This document shows, piece by piece, positions 1 to 8,161 of a stretch of DNA of 64,000 nucleotides. Numbering within the stretch: the first letter of the stretch is position 1; every line of letters begins with the position of its first letter. The notes under the pieces were generated by a model. The model was not told where the DNA came from, did no database searches, and saw nothing but the letters and a program-made list of their open reading frames with translations. The DNA comes from Zipacnadum sp036504235 (GTDB lineage: Bacteria > Armatimonadota > Zipacnadia > Zipacnadales > Zipacnadaceae), in contig DASXVN010000039.1 in NCBI GenBank assembly GCA_036504235.1, positions 1-64,000 on the forward strand, given 5' to 3'. The translations under genes were made by a program, and so were the position numbers.

Positions 1-62
1 GCTCGTACCCCGCCGGACTAACGTTTGGCTAGCGACGGCGGGGTACAAGCCCCCGCCCTACA
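1..62. repeat. Palindromic intergenic repeat A, left-truncated copy
   Basis: The window opens inside a long inverted repeat. The surviving part has the end of the left arm, a 20-base loop and a full 27-base right arm (36-62). It matches, with only a couple of differences, the complete copy at 35245-35318. The copy sits downstream of the minus-strand secreted-protein gene and carries no ORF. Confidence 0.85.
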
Positions 63-100
63 GCAGAAGGGACGGTAATTCCCTGAACGAGCCACAAAGA

Positions 101-133
101 AAAGCGGGACCTCGTCAGGCGAGGTCCCGCTTT
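101..133 (-). terminator. Rho-independent terminator for the secreted-protein pair
   Basis: A perfect 14-bp stem (101-114 with 120-133) encloses a 5-base loop. Read on the minus strand it is followed by TTTTCTTTG, so it ends transcription of the gene whose stop lies at 157. Confidence 0.85.
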
Positions 134-156
134 GGCGTCTCCGGGGGGGATGGTCG

Positions 157-624
157 CTAGATGGGGAAGGCCACAACGGCCGAGACCCCTACTCCAGCCA
201 CGCCGCCAATGTCCTTGGTCAGGTTGCTGCCGGTGGTCACCGGGAGCAGGATCCGACCGCGGAACCGGCCGGGCGTCCAGTCGAGCTGGGCGACGACCTT
301 GACCTTGGCCACCTGCTCGGCCGGGCCCATCACCTGCGCGGCGCCGACGGTCGTGCCGCCGCCGATCTTGATGATGGGTACGACCTTGGTTTGCCCCTCA
401 ATGGCCGCGTCGTGCTGGCTGAGGGCGCTGTTGATGAAGCGGTCGATCTGGCCGCTGTACTGGCTGACCACCCAGCCAATGCCGAAGATCTTGACCAGAT
501 CCATGATGCCCCCGCCCAAGCTAAAGGCTTGCGTCGGCGGGGTGGTAGTGAAGACCAGGCCGGCCAGGAAGGCGACCGTGATCAGGAGAGCTGCTGTTTT
601 GTGCCAGGAGTTGCGTGAGTTCAT
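157..624 (-). CDS. Secreted hypothetical protein
   Basis: A 155-residue protein of unknown function. Residues 1-33 look like a cleavable signal peptide (basic start, hydrophobic run AALLITVAFLAGLVF, then a TQA-type cleavage site), so the mature protein is probably exported. The last ~75 residues, starting at VVPIIKIGGG, are recognisably similar to the C-terminus of the neighbouring upstream gene: shared VPI, a G-A-[QR]-[VI]-x-GP motif, a V-A-Q-L strand and a V-x-GVGV ending. The two are likely diverged duplicates in one minus-strand unit, 18 bases apart. A GGAAGGAA ribosome site supports the ATG at 624. No enzymatic motif is visible. Confidence 0.75.
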   Translation of the reverse strand: MNSRNSWHKTAALLITVAFLAGLVFTTTPPTQAFSLGGGIMDLVKIFGIGWVVSQYSGQIDRFINSALSQHDAAIEGQTKVVPIIKIGGGTTVGAAQVMGPAEQVAKVKVVAQLDWTPGRFRGRILLPVTTGSNLTKDIGGVAGVGVSAVVAFPI

Positions 625-642
625 GTTCGTTCCTTCCTTTCC

Positions 643-1488
643 TTAGAGCCGGTAGTCGGCCACTCCGGTGACGCCCACGCCCTGCACGCGGTCCAGCTTG
701 GCGCCGGAGGGGGTCTTCGTGGAGATCGGCACATAGACGTTGATGTTCAGCGCGTCCTTGAATTTCAGCTCAAGCTGGGCCACGCCCTGGGTCTGGTCCA
801 CTTTCGAGGAGGGCCCGTTGATGCGCGCCACACCGATCTCGACGCCACTGAGGACGCTGAGGATCGGCACCAGCTTGTCTTTGTAGGGCTCCGGGGGAGT
901 CCAGGTGTCAGCCGCCGTAACGGTGGCGGGGACGGCGGCGGGCCCGGTGGTGTCCGTGCTTGCCGGGGTCACGGGCGTATTGGTAGTCGGAGCGGGAGCA
1001 GCGGCGCCGCCGAGGCTGCCGGCGATCGTGGCGGCCCAGCTATTCGCGAGCTGCTGGGTGGTCTGGTGCTGCCGGTCGGCCTCCATCGAGGTCACCGTAA
1101 TCAGGCTGATATTCCCGGCCATTACCACCGGCATGCCACTGACGGTGGCGGATCTTACCTGGTCGGGGCGCAGGCCGGCCGACAACGAGTCATTCAGCCG
1201 CTTGGCGACGATCAGCGCCCGCTCATAGCCCGTCAGGCCACTGGCGGTGGTCTGAATCTGCAGGAGTTTCGTGCTGCCCAACTGCACGGAGCCCTGCTCC
1301 TCCGAGTTGACCATCACCCGTTCGGCCATGGCCCACGGCCCTTCGTAAGTGCTAGCCGCATCGGCGGCCCAGGCCGGCACCGGCCCGAGGCCGGCGCTGT
1401 TGCGCAGGGCAGCGCCCAGCGCGAACGCCGCCGCACAGCCGACGACGAGCAAAGCGGCGCGCACTAGCGTGGTTCTGCTTCCGGTCAT
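643..1488 (-). CDS. Secreted protein with MscS-associated-like N-domain
   Basis: This start gives 281 residues. The ATG at 1488 is chosen over the upstream in-frame start at 1638 because GGGAGG lies just before it and it opens directly on a signal-anchor (TLVRAALLVVGCAAAFALGA). After the signal come a stretch of ~95 residues (QLGSTKLLQIQ, then ERALIVAKRLND, then QQLANSWA), a Pro/Thr/Ala-rich linker, and a ~75-residue C-terminal domain shared with the downstream protein. The middle stretch resembles the periplasmic region ahead of some cyanobacterial small-conductance mechanosensitive channels, though no channel is present here. Function is unknown; an envelope or periplasmic role is inferred. 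Confidence 0.7.
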   Translation of the reverse strand: MTGSRTTLVRAALLVVGCAAAFALGAALRNSAGLGPVPAWAADAASTYEGPWAMAERVMVNSEEQGSVQLGSTKLLQIQTTASGLTGYERALIVAKRLNDSLSAGLRPDQVRSATVSGMPVVMAGNISLITVTSMEADRQHQTTQQLANSWAATIAGSLGGAAAPAPTTNTPVTPASTDTTGPAAVPATVTAADTWTPPEPYKDKLVPILSVLSGVEIGVARINGPSSKVDQTQGVAQLELKFKDALNINVYVPISTKTPSGAKLDRVQGVGVTGVADYRL

Positions 1489-1675
1489 GTCTACTACCTC
1501 CCTTGGAGTGCCTCTTGTTCGACGATACAGGGTAGACGCCTGAGCCGGAACAAAGTTCTCATTGGGGGACACTAATCGTACGCCGCGGGGGGCAGGAGGT
1601 CTCTCCCCCCCAGGTAGGGAAAGCTCTCTAACTGCCACTATTTTCCGTCACCAGGAACGCGAGGTCAGTCCTGCC

Positions 1676-2800
1676 ATGGACCGTTTCACCCTCATCCACA
1701 CCGCCGATGTACATCTGGGCCTGTCGGGGGAGTCCTTTGCCGGCCGCGGCAGCGACCACCGGCGGCTCCTGCGCGAGGCTTTCGAGCGCGTGGTGGATTG
1801 CTGCCTGGAGCAGCCTACTGACCTGCTGCTCGTGGCGGGCGACCTCTTCGATAGCCCACAGCCGGGCCGCCGCACCGTCGAGTCGGTTCTGGGCCACTTT
1901 CTCCGCCTGGGGCGCGTTGACCACCCCGTGGAGGTAGTGCTCCTGCCCGGCTCGCACGACCGCCTGCGCGAGGAGGGCATCTACGCCGAGTGGCTGGCGG
2001 AAGGGCTGCCGGAGAACGTGCATATCCTGGCGGACCCGCGGGGTGCCCCGGTGGCGCTAGCCGGCGGCGAGGTACTGGTTCACGGCGGACCCGGCTGCCT
2101 GCGCCTGGCGGCTGAGGACGGGGTGTCCTTTAATGTGGGCGCCATTCACGCGCCTCTGCAACTGGGCAACCTCATGAGCAGCGCCGAACCCGTGCTCACC
2201 CCTCGCGACATCGCCGACACCCGTATGGACTACCTGGCGCTGGGTCACTGGCACCGCTTTGGCGACTATTCTACCGGCGGCGTGACCGCCCTGTACAGCG
2301 GGGCTCCCGAGATCACCGCCCTGGATCAGGCCGAGCGCGGCCAGGCGGTGCGCGTGGAGCTGTCCCAAGGCGGCCTGGCGCGCTATGAGCGACTGCCGCT
2401 GGGCCGGTTGCGCCGGGAACAGCTAGAGGTCAATCTGGCGGACTTTGATACCCAGTACCAGTTGGCAGAGGATCTGCGGCGCCGGGCCGAGGCGGAGCTG
2501 ATTCTGGACGTGACCCTGGCCGGACTCGCCGATCCCAGCTTCCGCTACGACGCCGGGGAGTTGGAGGACCTCCTGAGCAGTGACTTTTTCCGCGTGCGGA
2601 TCACCGACGAGGGCGAGCTGGCGGCAGCGGAGATCACTGAGAGCCGCTACCCCGAGGAGTTGGTAGTGGGGCGCTTCGTGCGACTGATGGAGGACCGCCT
2701 GCAGCGCGCCGCGGCCTCCGGTGCCGCCGAGCAGACCCAGTTAGAACGGCAGGCGCTGCAACTGGGGCTGGCCTTGCTGGAGAGAAAGGAGGCGCTCTAG
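1676..2800 (+). CDS. SbcD/YhaO-type metallophosphoesterase
   Basis: DNA repair exonuclease subunit of 374 residues, of the Mre11/SbcD calcineurin-like phosphoesterase family. The metal-binding motifs appear in order: HTADVHLG near the start, VAGDLFDSP, then LPGSHDR where most relatives have GNHD, a histidine in VHGGPG and finally GHWHRF. The Asn-to-Ser change in the third motif is the one notable deviation. The ATG at 1676 is preferred to the in-frame ATG at 1562 because the protein then begins at the family start (MDRFTLIHTADVH). The gene abuts the ATPase gene (stop 2800, next ATG 2802), so the two are almost certainly co-translated as a nuclease-ATPase complex. By context it resembles Bacillus YhaO more than canonical SbcD. 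Confidence 0.88.
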   Translation: MDRFTLIHTADVHLGLSGESFAGRGSDHRRLLREAFERVVDCCLEQPTDLLLVAGDLFDSPQPGRRTVESVLGHFLRLGRVDHPVEVVLLPGSHDRLREEGIYAEWLAEGLPENVHILADPRGAPVALAGGEVLVHGGPGCLRLAAEDGVSFNVGAIHAPLQLGNLMSSAEPVLTPRDIADTRMDYLALGHWHRFGDYSTGGVTALYSGAPEITALDQAERGQAVRVELSQGGLARYERLPLGRLRREQLEVNLADFDTQYQLAEDLRRRAEAELILDVTLAGLADPSFRYDAGELEDLLSSDFFRVRITDEGELAAAEITESRYPEELVVGRFVRLMEDRLQRAAASGAAEQTQLERQALQLGLALLERKEAL

Positions 2801-2801
2801 C

Positions 2802-5270
2802 ATGGTCGTACGCGAGATCACCCTGCGGAACTTCGGCCGGCTGGAGGACGCCACCGTCTCGCTGGACCCCGGACTCAACTGCGTCTGGGGACCCAACGAG
2901 ATCGGCAAGTCCACGCTGCTGGCCGGCCTGTTCATGCTGCTGTTTGAGAAGCCGAACTCGACCAAGACCGCCACTGCGCGCTGGCGGCGCTGGGGCGCGG
3001 ACCGGATGTACGAGCTGGGCATGGTGTTCGACGCCGAGGGCCGCCACTACCGCCTGACCAAGGATTTTCAGGCGCAGGTGAGCGTGCTGCGCGACCTCGA
3101 CAGCAATCAGCAGTGGGAGGACCTCGGTGAGGTGCAGCAGCGGCTGGCCCTACTGATCGGCACTGAGTCCCCGGCCATCTACCAGGCGACCGCGGGCTTG
3201 CGCCAGCAGGAAATCATGAGCATTCAGGAGGGCCGGCGACTCGGGGAGTTGCTGCAGGATTCCATCTCCGGAGCGGCCGACGAGGTGTCGGTGGCCCAGG
3301 TGCTGGCGCAGCTCGACGCGGCGCTGGGGGAGCTGCAGCGGGGCGGGGCCGCCGATGTCTCGCGGGCCCCTGGGGAGATGGACCTCGCGGAGCAGACCCT
3401 GGCCCAGTTGCAGACGCGGGAGACGGAACTGCGCGAGATGCTGGCCCGTCTGCAGCAGGCGCGGCGACTGGCGGAAAGCCACCGGGAGGAGCAGGAGCAG
3501 CTCAACGCGGAGATCGCGGAGCTGGAGAAGCTGGTCGCCCAGACCCAGCAGCGGCGGGCCCTGGAGCAGCAGCGTGAGCTGCTGCGCGAACAAGCTATGG
3601 AGTTGCAGCGCCGGGCCGACCGGGCCCGGGTGCTCAACATGCAGATCGAGCGCGCCGAGCAGGACCGGGACGCCCTGCCGGCGGTTACCATGGAGCAGGC
3701 CCTGGAGGCCTGGCGGCTGGAGCAGGCCGTGCAGCAGGCCCACGAACAGCAGGCGGAGGCCGAGCAACGTCTGCAGGAAGCGGTAGCGGAGCGGAGCGAG
3801 ATCCAGGAACGGGCCGCGGACGCCGACACGCACACCCCTTATCAGAAGATGCTCACGGAGTCCATCGCCCTGCAGGAAGAGGTGGGCCGCCTGGCCGCGG
3901 CGGTGGAGCAGGCCAAGGAGCAAGCCGAGGAGGCGCAGCGCACCCTGCAAGGGGAAAAGGAGCGCCGGGGGCTCCGCCTGGCCTCGCAGGGCATGGGCGC
4001 GCTGTTCGTGGTGGTCGGACTGATCACCGGCGCGCTGTCGCATCCCGCCTTTTTTGTCGCGAGTCTCCTGGGCGCGGGGCTCCTGTTCTGGGGATTCACC
4101 TTGCGCCCAGCGGCGTCGTGGGAACGGTTGCTCCTGCATGTCGAGGAGACGGCCAGAACCCTGACCAAAGCCGAGTCCGACCACTGGAACACGCGCGTGA
4201 AGCTGCAGAACTTGCTCGGGGAGGCGCAGGTGCGCTCCATCCCGGAGCTGAGTGAGAAGGTGGGGGAGGGCAGCGAGGAGGCTGTGGCGCTGGGGCGCGA
4301 GTTGTCGCAGGTGGAGACGCGTTGCGAAAGCCACGAACGCCAACGCGAGGCGGCCGGCGAGAACAGCCAGCGCTTCCAGCAAGGGCTGCAAGCGCTGCTG
4401 GGGGGCGCCTTCCGCGACGCCGCTCATATGCAGGAGGCCGCCCAGCGGCGCGAGCGGCTGGAGCACGAAATCAGGACCACGCGCGAGGAGTTGGAGGGCA
4501 CGCTCCCCGAGAGTGAGGCCCAGTCCGAGGCGCGCCTGCGCGCCCTGGCCGGCGAGCGCGCCACGCTGGACGAGCGGCTGGAGAGCATGCAACTGGCCGG
4601 CGCGGGACTCAGTCCCGAGAGCCTGGCCCGGGTCACCACCGAGCTAGAGCGGCGTCAGGCGCGAAGCAAGGAGATTACCCAGCAACTAGCGGAGAGCGAG
4701 GCGCTGCTGCGCAGCTCTGCTTGCGATGAGGAAGACCTCGCGGCCGTCCAGGAGCAAATCGGCCAGGCAACGGAGCGCCGGGACCGCCTGCACCGCCGCG
4801 AACAGGTCTACACGATCACTCGGGAGACTCTGGGGCTGGCGCGCAAGGAGACCCTGCTGGCCGCGACGGACGTATTGGAGCCGGCGATCGGGGAGCTGCT
4901 GCACCGGCTGACCCTGGGCCGGTACGGGCGCGTGACGGTGAACCGCGAGACTCTGGAGCCGGTGGCTTACTCCGCCGCCAAGGGGGAGGGGGCGGACCTG
5001 GACAGCGACCTGAGCCTGGCCACGCGCGAGCAGCTCTACCTCGCGGCACGGCTCTCGCTGGTGAGTCTGCTCTGGCCGCATGAGGGTCCGCCGGTGCTCT
5101 TGGACGATCCGCTGGTGAACTTCGACGACCGCCGGCGCGCGGAGGCGATGGCCCTGCTGGCCGAGTACGCCCATGACCACCAGGTGCTGCTGTTCACCTG
5201 CTCGCGCGCCTGTCTGGAGCAAGCCGACCGCGTTATCGATCTGACGCAGGCCGAGTCCGTTCAGTCATAG
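2802..5270 (+). CDS. YhaN-like SMC/Rad50-type ATPase
   Basis: An 822-residue ATPase partner of the upstream nuclease. The N-terminal head carries Walker A (GPNEIGKST, about residue 30). The C-terminal head carries a YhaN-like signature (LATREQLYLAARLS) followed by Walker B (PVLLDDPLVNFDD). Long Gln/Glu/Arg-rich coiled coils fill about residues 165-380 and 440-690. There is no CxxC zinc hook at the turn; instead residues ~395-433 form a hydrophobic hairpin (GALFVVVGLITGALS and FVASLLGAGLLFWGF). This replacement of the Rad50 hook by membrane segments is typical of YhaN proteins, and suggests the complex works at the membrane. The start overlaps the end of the nuclease gene region with a 1-base gap. 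Confidence 0.85.
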   Translation: MVVREITLRNFGRLEDATVSLDPGLNCVWGPNEIGKSTLLAGLFMLLFEKPNSTKTATARWRRWGADRMYELGMVFDAEGRHYRLTKDFQAQVSVLRDLDSNQQWEDLGEVQQRLALLIGTESPAIYQATAGLRQQEIMSIQEGRRLGELLQDSISGAADEVSVAQVLAQLDAALGELQRGGAADVSRAPGEMDLAEQTLAQLQTRETELREMLARLQQARRLAESHREEQEQLNAEIAELEKLVAQTQQRRALEQQRELLREQAMELQRRADRARVLNMQIERAEQDRDALPAVTMEQALEAWRLEQAVQQAHEQQAEAEQRLQEAVAERSEIQERAADADTHTPYQKMLTESIALQEEVGRLAAAVEQAKEQAEEAQRTLQGEKERRGLRLASQGMGALFVVVGLITGALSHPAFFVASLLGAGLLFWGFTLRPAASWERLLLHVEETARTLTKAESDHWNTRVKLQNLLGEAQVRSIPELSEKVGEGSEEAVALGRELSQVETRCESHERQREAAGENSQRFQQGLQALLGGAFRDAAHMQEAAQRRERLEHEIRTTREELEGTLPESEAQSEARLRALAGERATLDERLESMQLAGAGLSPESLARVTTELERRQARSKEITQQLAESEALLRSSACDEEDLAAVQEQIGQATERRDRLHRREQVYTITRETLGLARKETLLAATDVLEPAIGELLHRLTLGRYGRVTVNRETLEPVAYSAAKGEGADLDSDLSLATREQLYLAARLSLVSLLWPHEGPPVLLDDPLVNFDDRRRAEAMALLAEYAHDHQVLLFTCSRACLEQADRVIDLTQAESVQS

Positions 5271-5405
5271 ACGGGGCCGCGAGAGATCGCGCTGAGGCCT
5301 AGTGCGATTTTTCTAAGCGGGAAGGAATGGGGCCGACGGGGGGAGAAATACGATACTGGTCCGTTAAAGGTGGCGCAATCGCCTGCATCGACAACGAGGT
5401 ACACG

Positions 5406-5723
5406 ATGAATCAAGAGGTTAGCCCCGCCGTGGTTATCATTGTGTTGATCCTGCTGATCGCCGTGATGTTCGCCCTGTACTTCCTGGTGACCAGCGGGAA
5501 AGCCGCGCCTACGGAGACTTCCGCCGCGGCGGTCGGTCCGCTGGCTCCGCGGGCCCCCGTGGCGGCTCCCGCCAACGAGGCGGGCTCCGCGGCCGCGACT
5601 GCGGTGGACCCGGCCCCCCAGCAGGCGGTCACTCCGGCGGAGGCCGCGACGCCGAAGAACGGCCCGAGCGCCAAGACGGCCCAGCCCGCGACTCCGGCCC
5701 CCGCCGCTGCCCCGAGCGGGTAG
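5406..5723 (+). CDS. Small single-pass membrane protein, Ala/Pro-rich tail
   Basis: A 105-residue protein. The ATG at 5406 has GAGGT six bases upstream and is preferred over an in-frame GTG at 5370. Residues ~8-27 (VVIIVLILLIAVMFALYFLV) form one membrane helix; the rest is a low-complexity Ala/Pro/Thr/Gly tail without predicted fold. No family is recognised. It stands alone between the YhaN-like gene and a bidirectional terminator. Confidence 0.6.
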   Translation: MNQEVSPAVVIIVLILLIAVMFALYFLVTSGKAAPTETSAAAVGPLAPRAPVAAPANEAGSAAATAVDPAPQQAVTPAEAATPKNGPSAKTAQPATPAPAAAPSG

Positions 5724-5752
5724 CAGGGCCGGCGCCTCGCCCTCCCAAATTG

Positions 5753-5785
5753 TTAGCGCGGAACTCCTCAGGGATTCCGCGCTAA
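5753..5785. terminator. Bidirectional stem-loop between convergent genes
   Basis: A perfect 11-bp stem (5753-5763 with 5775-5785) and 11-base loop lie between a plus-strand gene ending at 5723 and a minus-strand gene ending at 5814. The flanking U-tracts are weak on both sides. Confidence 0.65.
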
Positions 5786-5813
5786 AGTGTTACCATGCCC
5801 CGCCGCCGGCGAG

Positions 5814-6641
5814 CTACTCTCCGTACTTGAGCAACGCCTGCACCTTGACCGGGAGCACGATATCAGCGGTGGTTGCGTCCATAGAGGCTTTGATCGTCCC
5901 GGTCGCGCTCGTCACTGAGCAAGCTGTCAGGTCGTAGAGCTGCGTCAGATCGGCCAAGTCCAGCACCAGGTTGGAGACCGTGATCTTCTGCCCCGGCCCC
6001 AGCGGGTTGTCGGCCTGGAAGTCGGGGACTTGGGCCACCAGGTGCGTCTTGAGCACGGCTACACCCTCCTTGATCCCCACAAAGGTGCTTTCCACGGTCA
6101 CCTTGGCAAGGCCCAGACCGGGGAGGTCATAGCTGTCGGTGCGCTTCCAGGTGTCGCCGGGATCCACGTCGCCGTCCGGTAGTTGCGGCAAGGCGCAGAG
6201 CACCGCCAGCGTCTGCAGCGGCACACCCCCCTGCGAGAGTATCTCTCCCACGGGCTGCCCGCTCGTGTCCATCCCCGGCAGTTCCAGCAGTCGGCCCCGC
6301 CGGTCCACTTGCAGGAGCGCGGGCGGCGGCACCTTCACATTCAAGCGGCGCCCGGCCATCTGCTGATCCAGCTTGGACAGCTCCAGGCGGAGCGCCGTGC
6401 CCACGCCGGGATCGGCCAGAACCCGGGGGGAAAGCTTGCACTGGGCGCTGGCGCCACCGGTCATGCCGGTGGGAGCGTCATTGAGCAGCACCGCGGTGAT
6501 GGCCACCTGTAGGCTGCGCGTCACCGTGTCCTGCGGGGTGAAGGTCAGAGTCTGCGCGGCGGACAACGCCGAGGCCGAAGCTACTGATGCCCCGACAACG
6601 GCGAAAAGTAGCAGAGCGATACCGTGGGTACGAAATAGCAT
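5814..6641 (-). CDS. Secreted hypothetical protein
   Basis: A 275-residue protein with a clear signal peptide (about residues 1-29, ending SAAQ) and a strong AGGAGG ribosome site before the ATG at 6641. The mature part is beta-rich in appearance, with a central D-x-DPGDTWKR stretch and a closing VLPVKVQALLKYGE. This resembles periplasmic proteins of unknown function that quantify as beta-sandwich DUFs, but I cannot name a family. It is transcribed away from the permease at 6815, with a 173-base shared upstream region. Confidence 0.65.
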   Translation of the reverse strand: MLFRTHGIALLLFAVVGASVASASALSAAQTLTFTPQDTVTRSLQVAITAVLLNDAPTGMTGGASAQCKLSPRVLADPGVGTALRLELSKLDQQMAGRRLNVKVPPPALLQVDRRGRLLELPGMDTSGQPVGEILSQGGVPLQTLAVLCALPQLPDGDVDPGDTWKRTDSYDLPGLGLAKVTVESTFVGIKEGVAVLKTHLVAQVPDFQADNPLGPGQKITVSNLVLDLADLTQLYDLTACSVTSATGTIKASMDATTADIVLPVKVQALLKYGE

Positions 6642-6814
6642 GGAAACCTCCTGGGAGTATACAGGTGGGGCAAACTCGCCCCACGAGGGAATGACAAATC
6701 TCGAGCGCTCCTGGTTCCCTGCGGGGCGCGGCGGGGAGGAGTACCGGGCACGGAGCCGGAACTATCCGCGCAGGGGGTGGCCTCCGTACAGACGAATGAT
6801 TTCTGAGGTGACCG

Positions 6815-8128
6815 GTGAGCATCACCCTGAGCGCTGCGCTGGCGGCGGGCATTTTTCTCCTGGTTTTCCTGCTAATCGCCCTGGACCGCGTGGACAAAAC
6901 CAAGGCGGCCCTGGCGGGAGCGGCCGCGGTGCTCCTGCTCGGCCTGGTGGGCCAGCAGGTGGCGCTCGGCGGGGGCGAGAGCGGCGGGGGCGTGGACTGG
7001 AACACCATCTTTCTGCTGCTGGGCATGATGATCATCGTGGTCATCGCCGGCCGCACCGGCGTCTTCGGCTGGCTGGCGGTGCGCGCAGCCCAGGCGGTCC
7101 ACGGCAGTCCGTTGGGCGTACTGGTGTTGCTGGCCCTGGTGACCGCGGTGCTGTCGGCGCTGCTGGACAATGTCACAACGGTGCTGGCGATTGCTCCGGT
7201 GGTGCTGCTGCTCTGCGAGAGGATGCGGCTGGACCCCATCCCCTTCCTGATCGGCGTCATCCTGGCCGCCAATTTCGGCGGCGCCGCGACCCTGATCGGC
7301 CATCCCCCCAATATCATGATCGGCTCCGCCACCGGCTTTACCTTCCTGGATTTCCTGCGGGTGGATGCCCCGATTGCGGCGCTGTGCCTGCTGCTCTACC
7401 TGATCGCGGTATGCGTCTTCATGCGGCGGCGCTGGTGCGTGTCGCCGGAAGACCGCCGGCGGATCATGGCGGTGGACGCTAACGAGTCGCTGACCGACCG
7501 GCCCCTGCTGCGGCGCTGCCTCGTCGTCTTCTCGCTCACGCTGTTGGGGTTCCTCCTGCAGGGGCAACTGGGCCTGCCCCCGGCGACCATCGCCCTGGCC
7601 GGCGCGGCGGCCCTGCTGTTGCTGGACCGCGAGGACGTCGAGGATGTCCTGCGCGAGGTGGAGTGGCCGACGCTGCTGTTCTTCATCGGTCTGTTCATCA
7701 TGGTCGGGGCGTTGGTTAACACCGGGGTGATCTCTTCCCTGGGGCGGGCGGTCACGGCCGCCGCGGGGGGGAGCGTGCCGCACCTGACCCTGGGTTTGCT
7801 CTGGTTCTCCGGCGCGGCCTGTGGTATCATTGATCAAATTCCGTACGCCGCCGCGGTCATCCCAATGGTGCAGCAGATCAACGCGGGGGTGACGGCGGGC
7901 GGCGCTCCGGCCAGCGGCGAGCCGCTGTGGTGGGCGCTGTCGCTCGGTTGCGGCCTGGGCGCCAATCTAACGCTGATCGCCTCCGCGACCAACGTCGTCG
8001 TGGCCGACATGGCGGCCCGGGCCGGATACCGGATCAACTTCTGGCGGTTCCTCAAGTACGGGGCGCCGGTGACGATAGGCAGCCTGCTGCTGAGCAGCCT
8101 CTATCTATGGGCGCGTTTCCTGAGGTAA
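6815..8128 (+). CDS. ArsB/NhaD-superfamily anion or Na+/H+ permease
   Basis: A 437-residue integral membrane protein with about 11 hydrophobic segments. It belongs to the ion-transporter superfamily that includes ArsB, NhaD and the eukaryotic P protein. The diagnostic stretch is GGAATLIGHPPNIMIGS (about residues 155-171), with a second repeat half containing LGCGLGANLTLIASATN near residue 385; both are the paired substrate-binding regions expected of this inverted-repeat fold. The start is a GTG preceded by TGAGGTGA. Substrate cannot be told from sequence; there are no ars genes nearby, so arsenite specificity is not supported. It is followed 33 bases later by the activase gene. Confidence 0.8.
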   Translation: MSITLSAALAAGIFLLVFLLIALDRVDKTKAALAGAAAVLLLGLVGQQVALGGGESGGGVDWNTIFLLLGMMIIVVIAGRTGVFGWLAVRAAQAVHGSPLGVLVLLALVTAVLSALLDNVTTVLAIAPVVLLLCERMRLDPIPFLIGVILAANFGGAATLIGHPPNIMIGSATGFTFLDFLRVDAPIAALCLLLYLIAVCVFMRRRWCVSPEDRRRIMAVDANESLTDRPLLRRCLVVFSLTLLGFLLQGQLGLPPATIALAGAAALLLLDREDVEDVLREVEWPTLLFFIGLFIMVGALVNTGVISSLGRAVTAAAGGSVPHLTLGLLWFSGAACGIIDQIPYAAAVIPMVQQINAGVTAGGAPASGEPLWWALSLGCGLGANLTLIASATNVVVADMAARAGYRINFWRFLKYGAPVTIGSLLLSSLYLWARFLR

Positions 8129-8161
8129 GTAGGGGTTTGCGCGGGCGCGAGATGGGGAAAA

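Noticed and set aside
3150..4592. Long minus-strand open frame opposite the YhaN-like gene
   Set aside because: It is rich in Leu/Gln/Arg/His as expected for the antisense of a high-GC coiled-coil gene, has no ribosome site, and the plus-strand protein has clear ATPase motifs.
6815..8128. Arsenite efflux pump ArsB
   Set aside because: The superfamily fits, but there is no arsR, arsC or arsA nearby and the superfamily has many other substrates.
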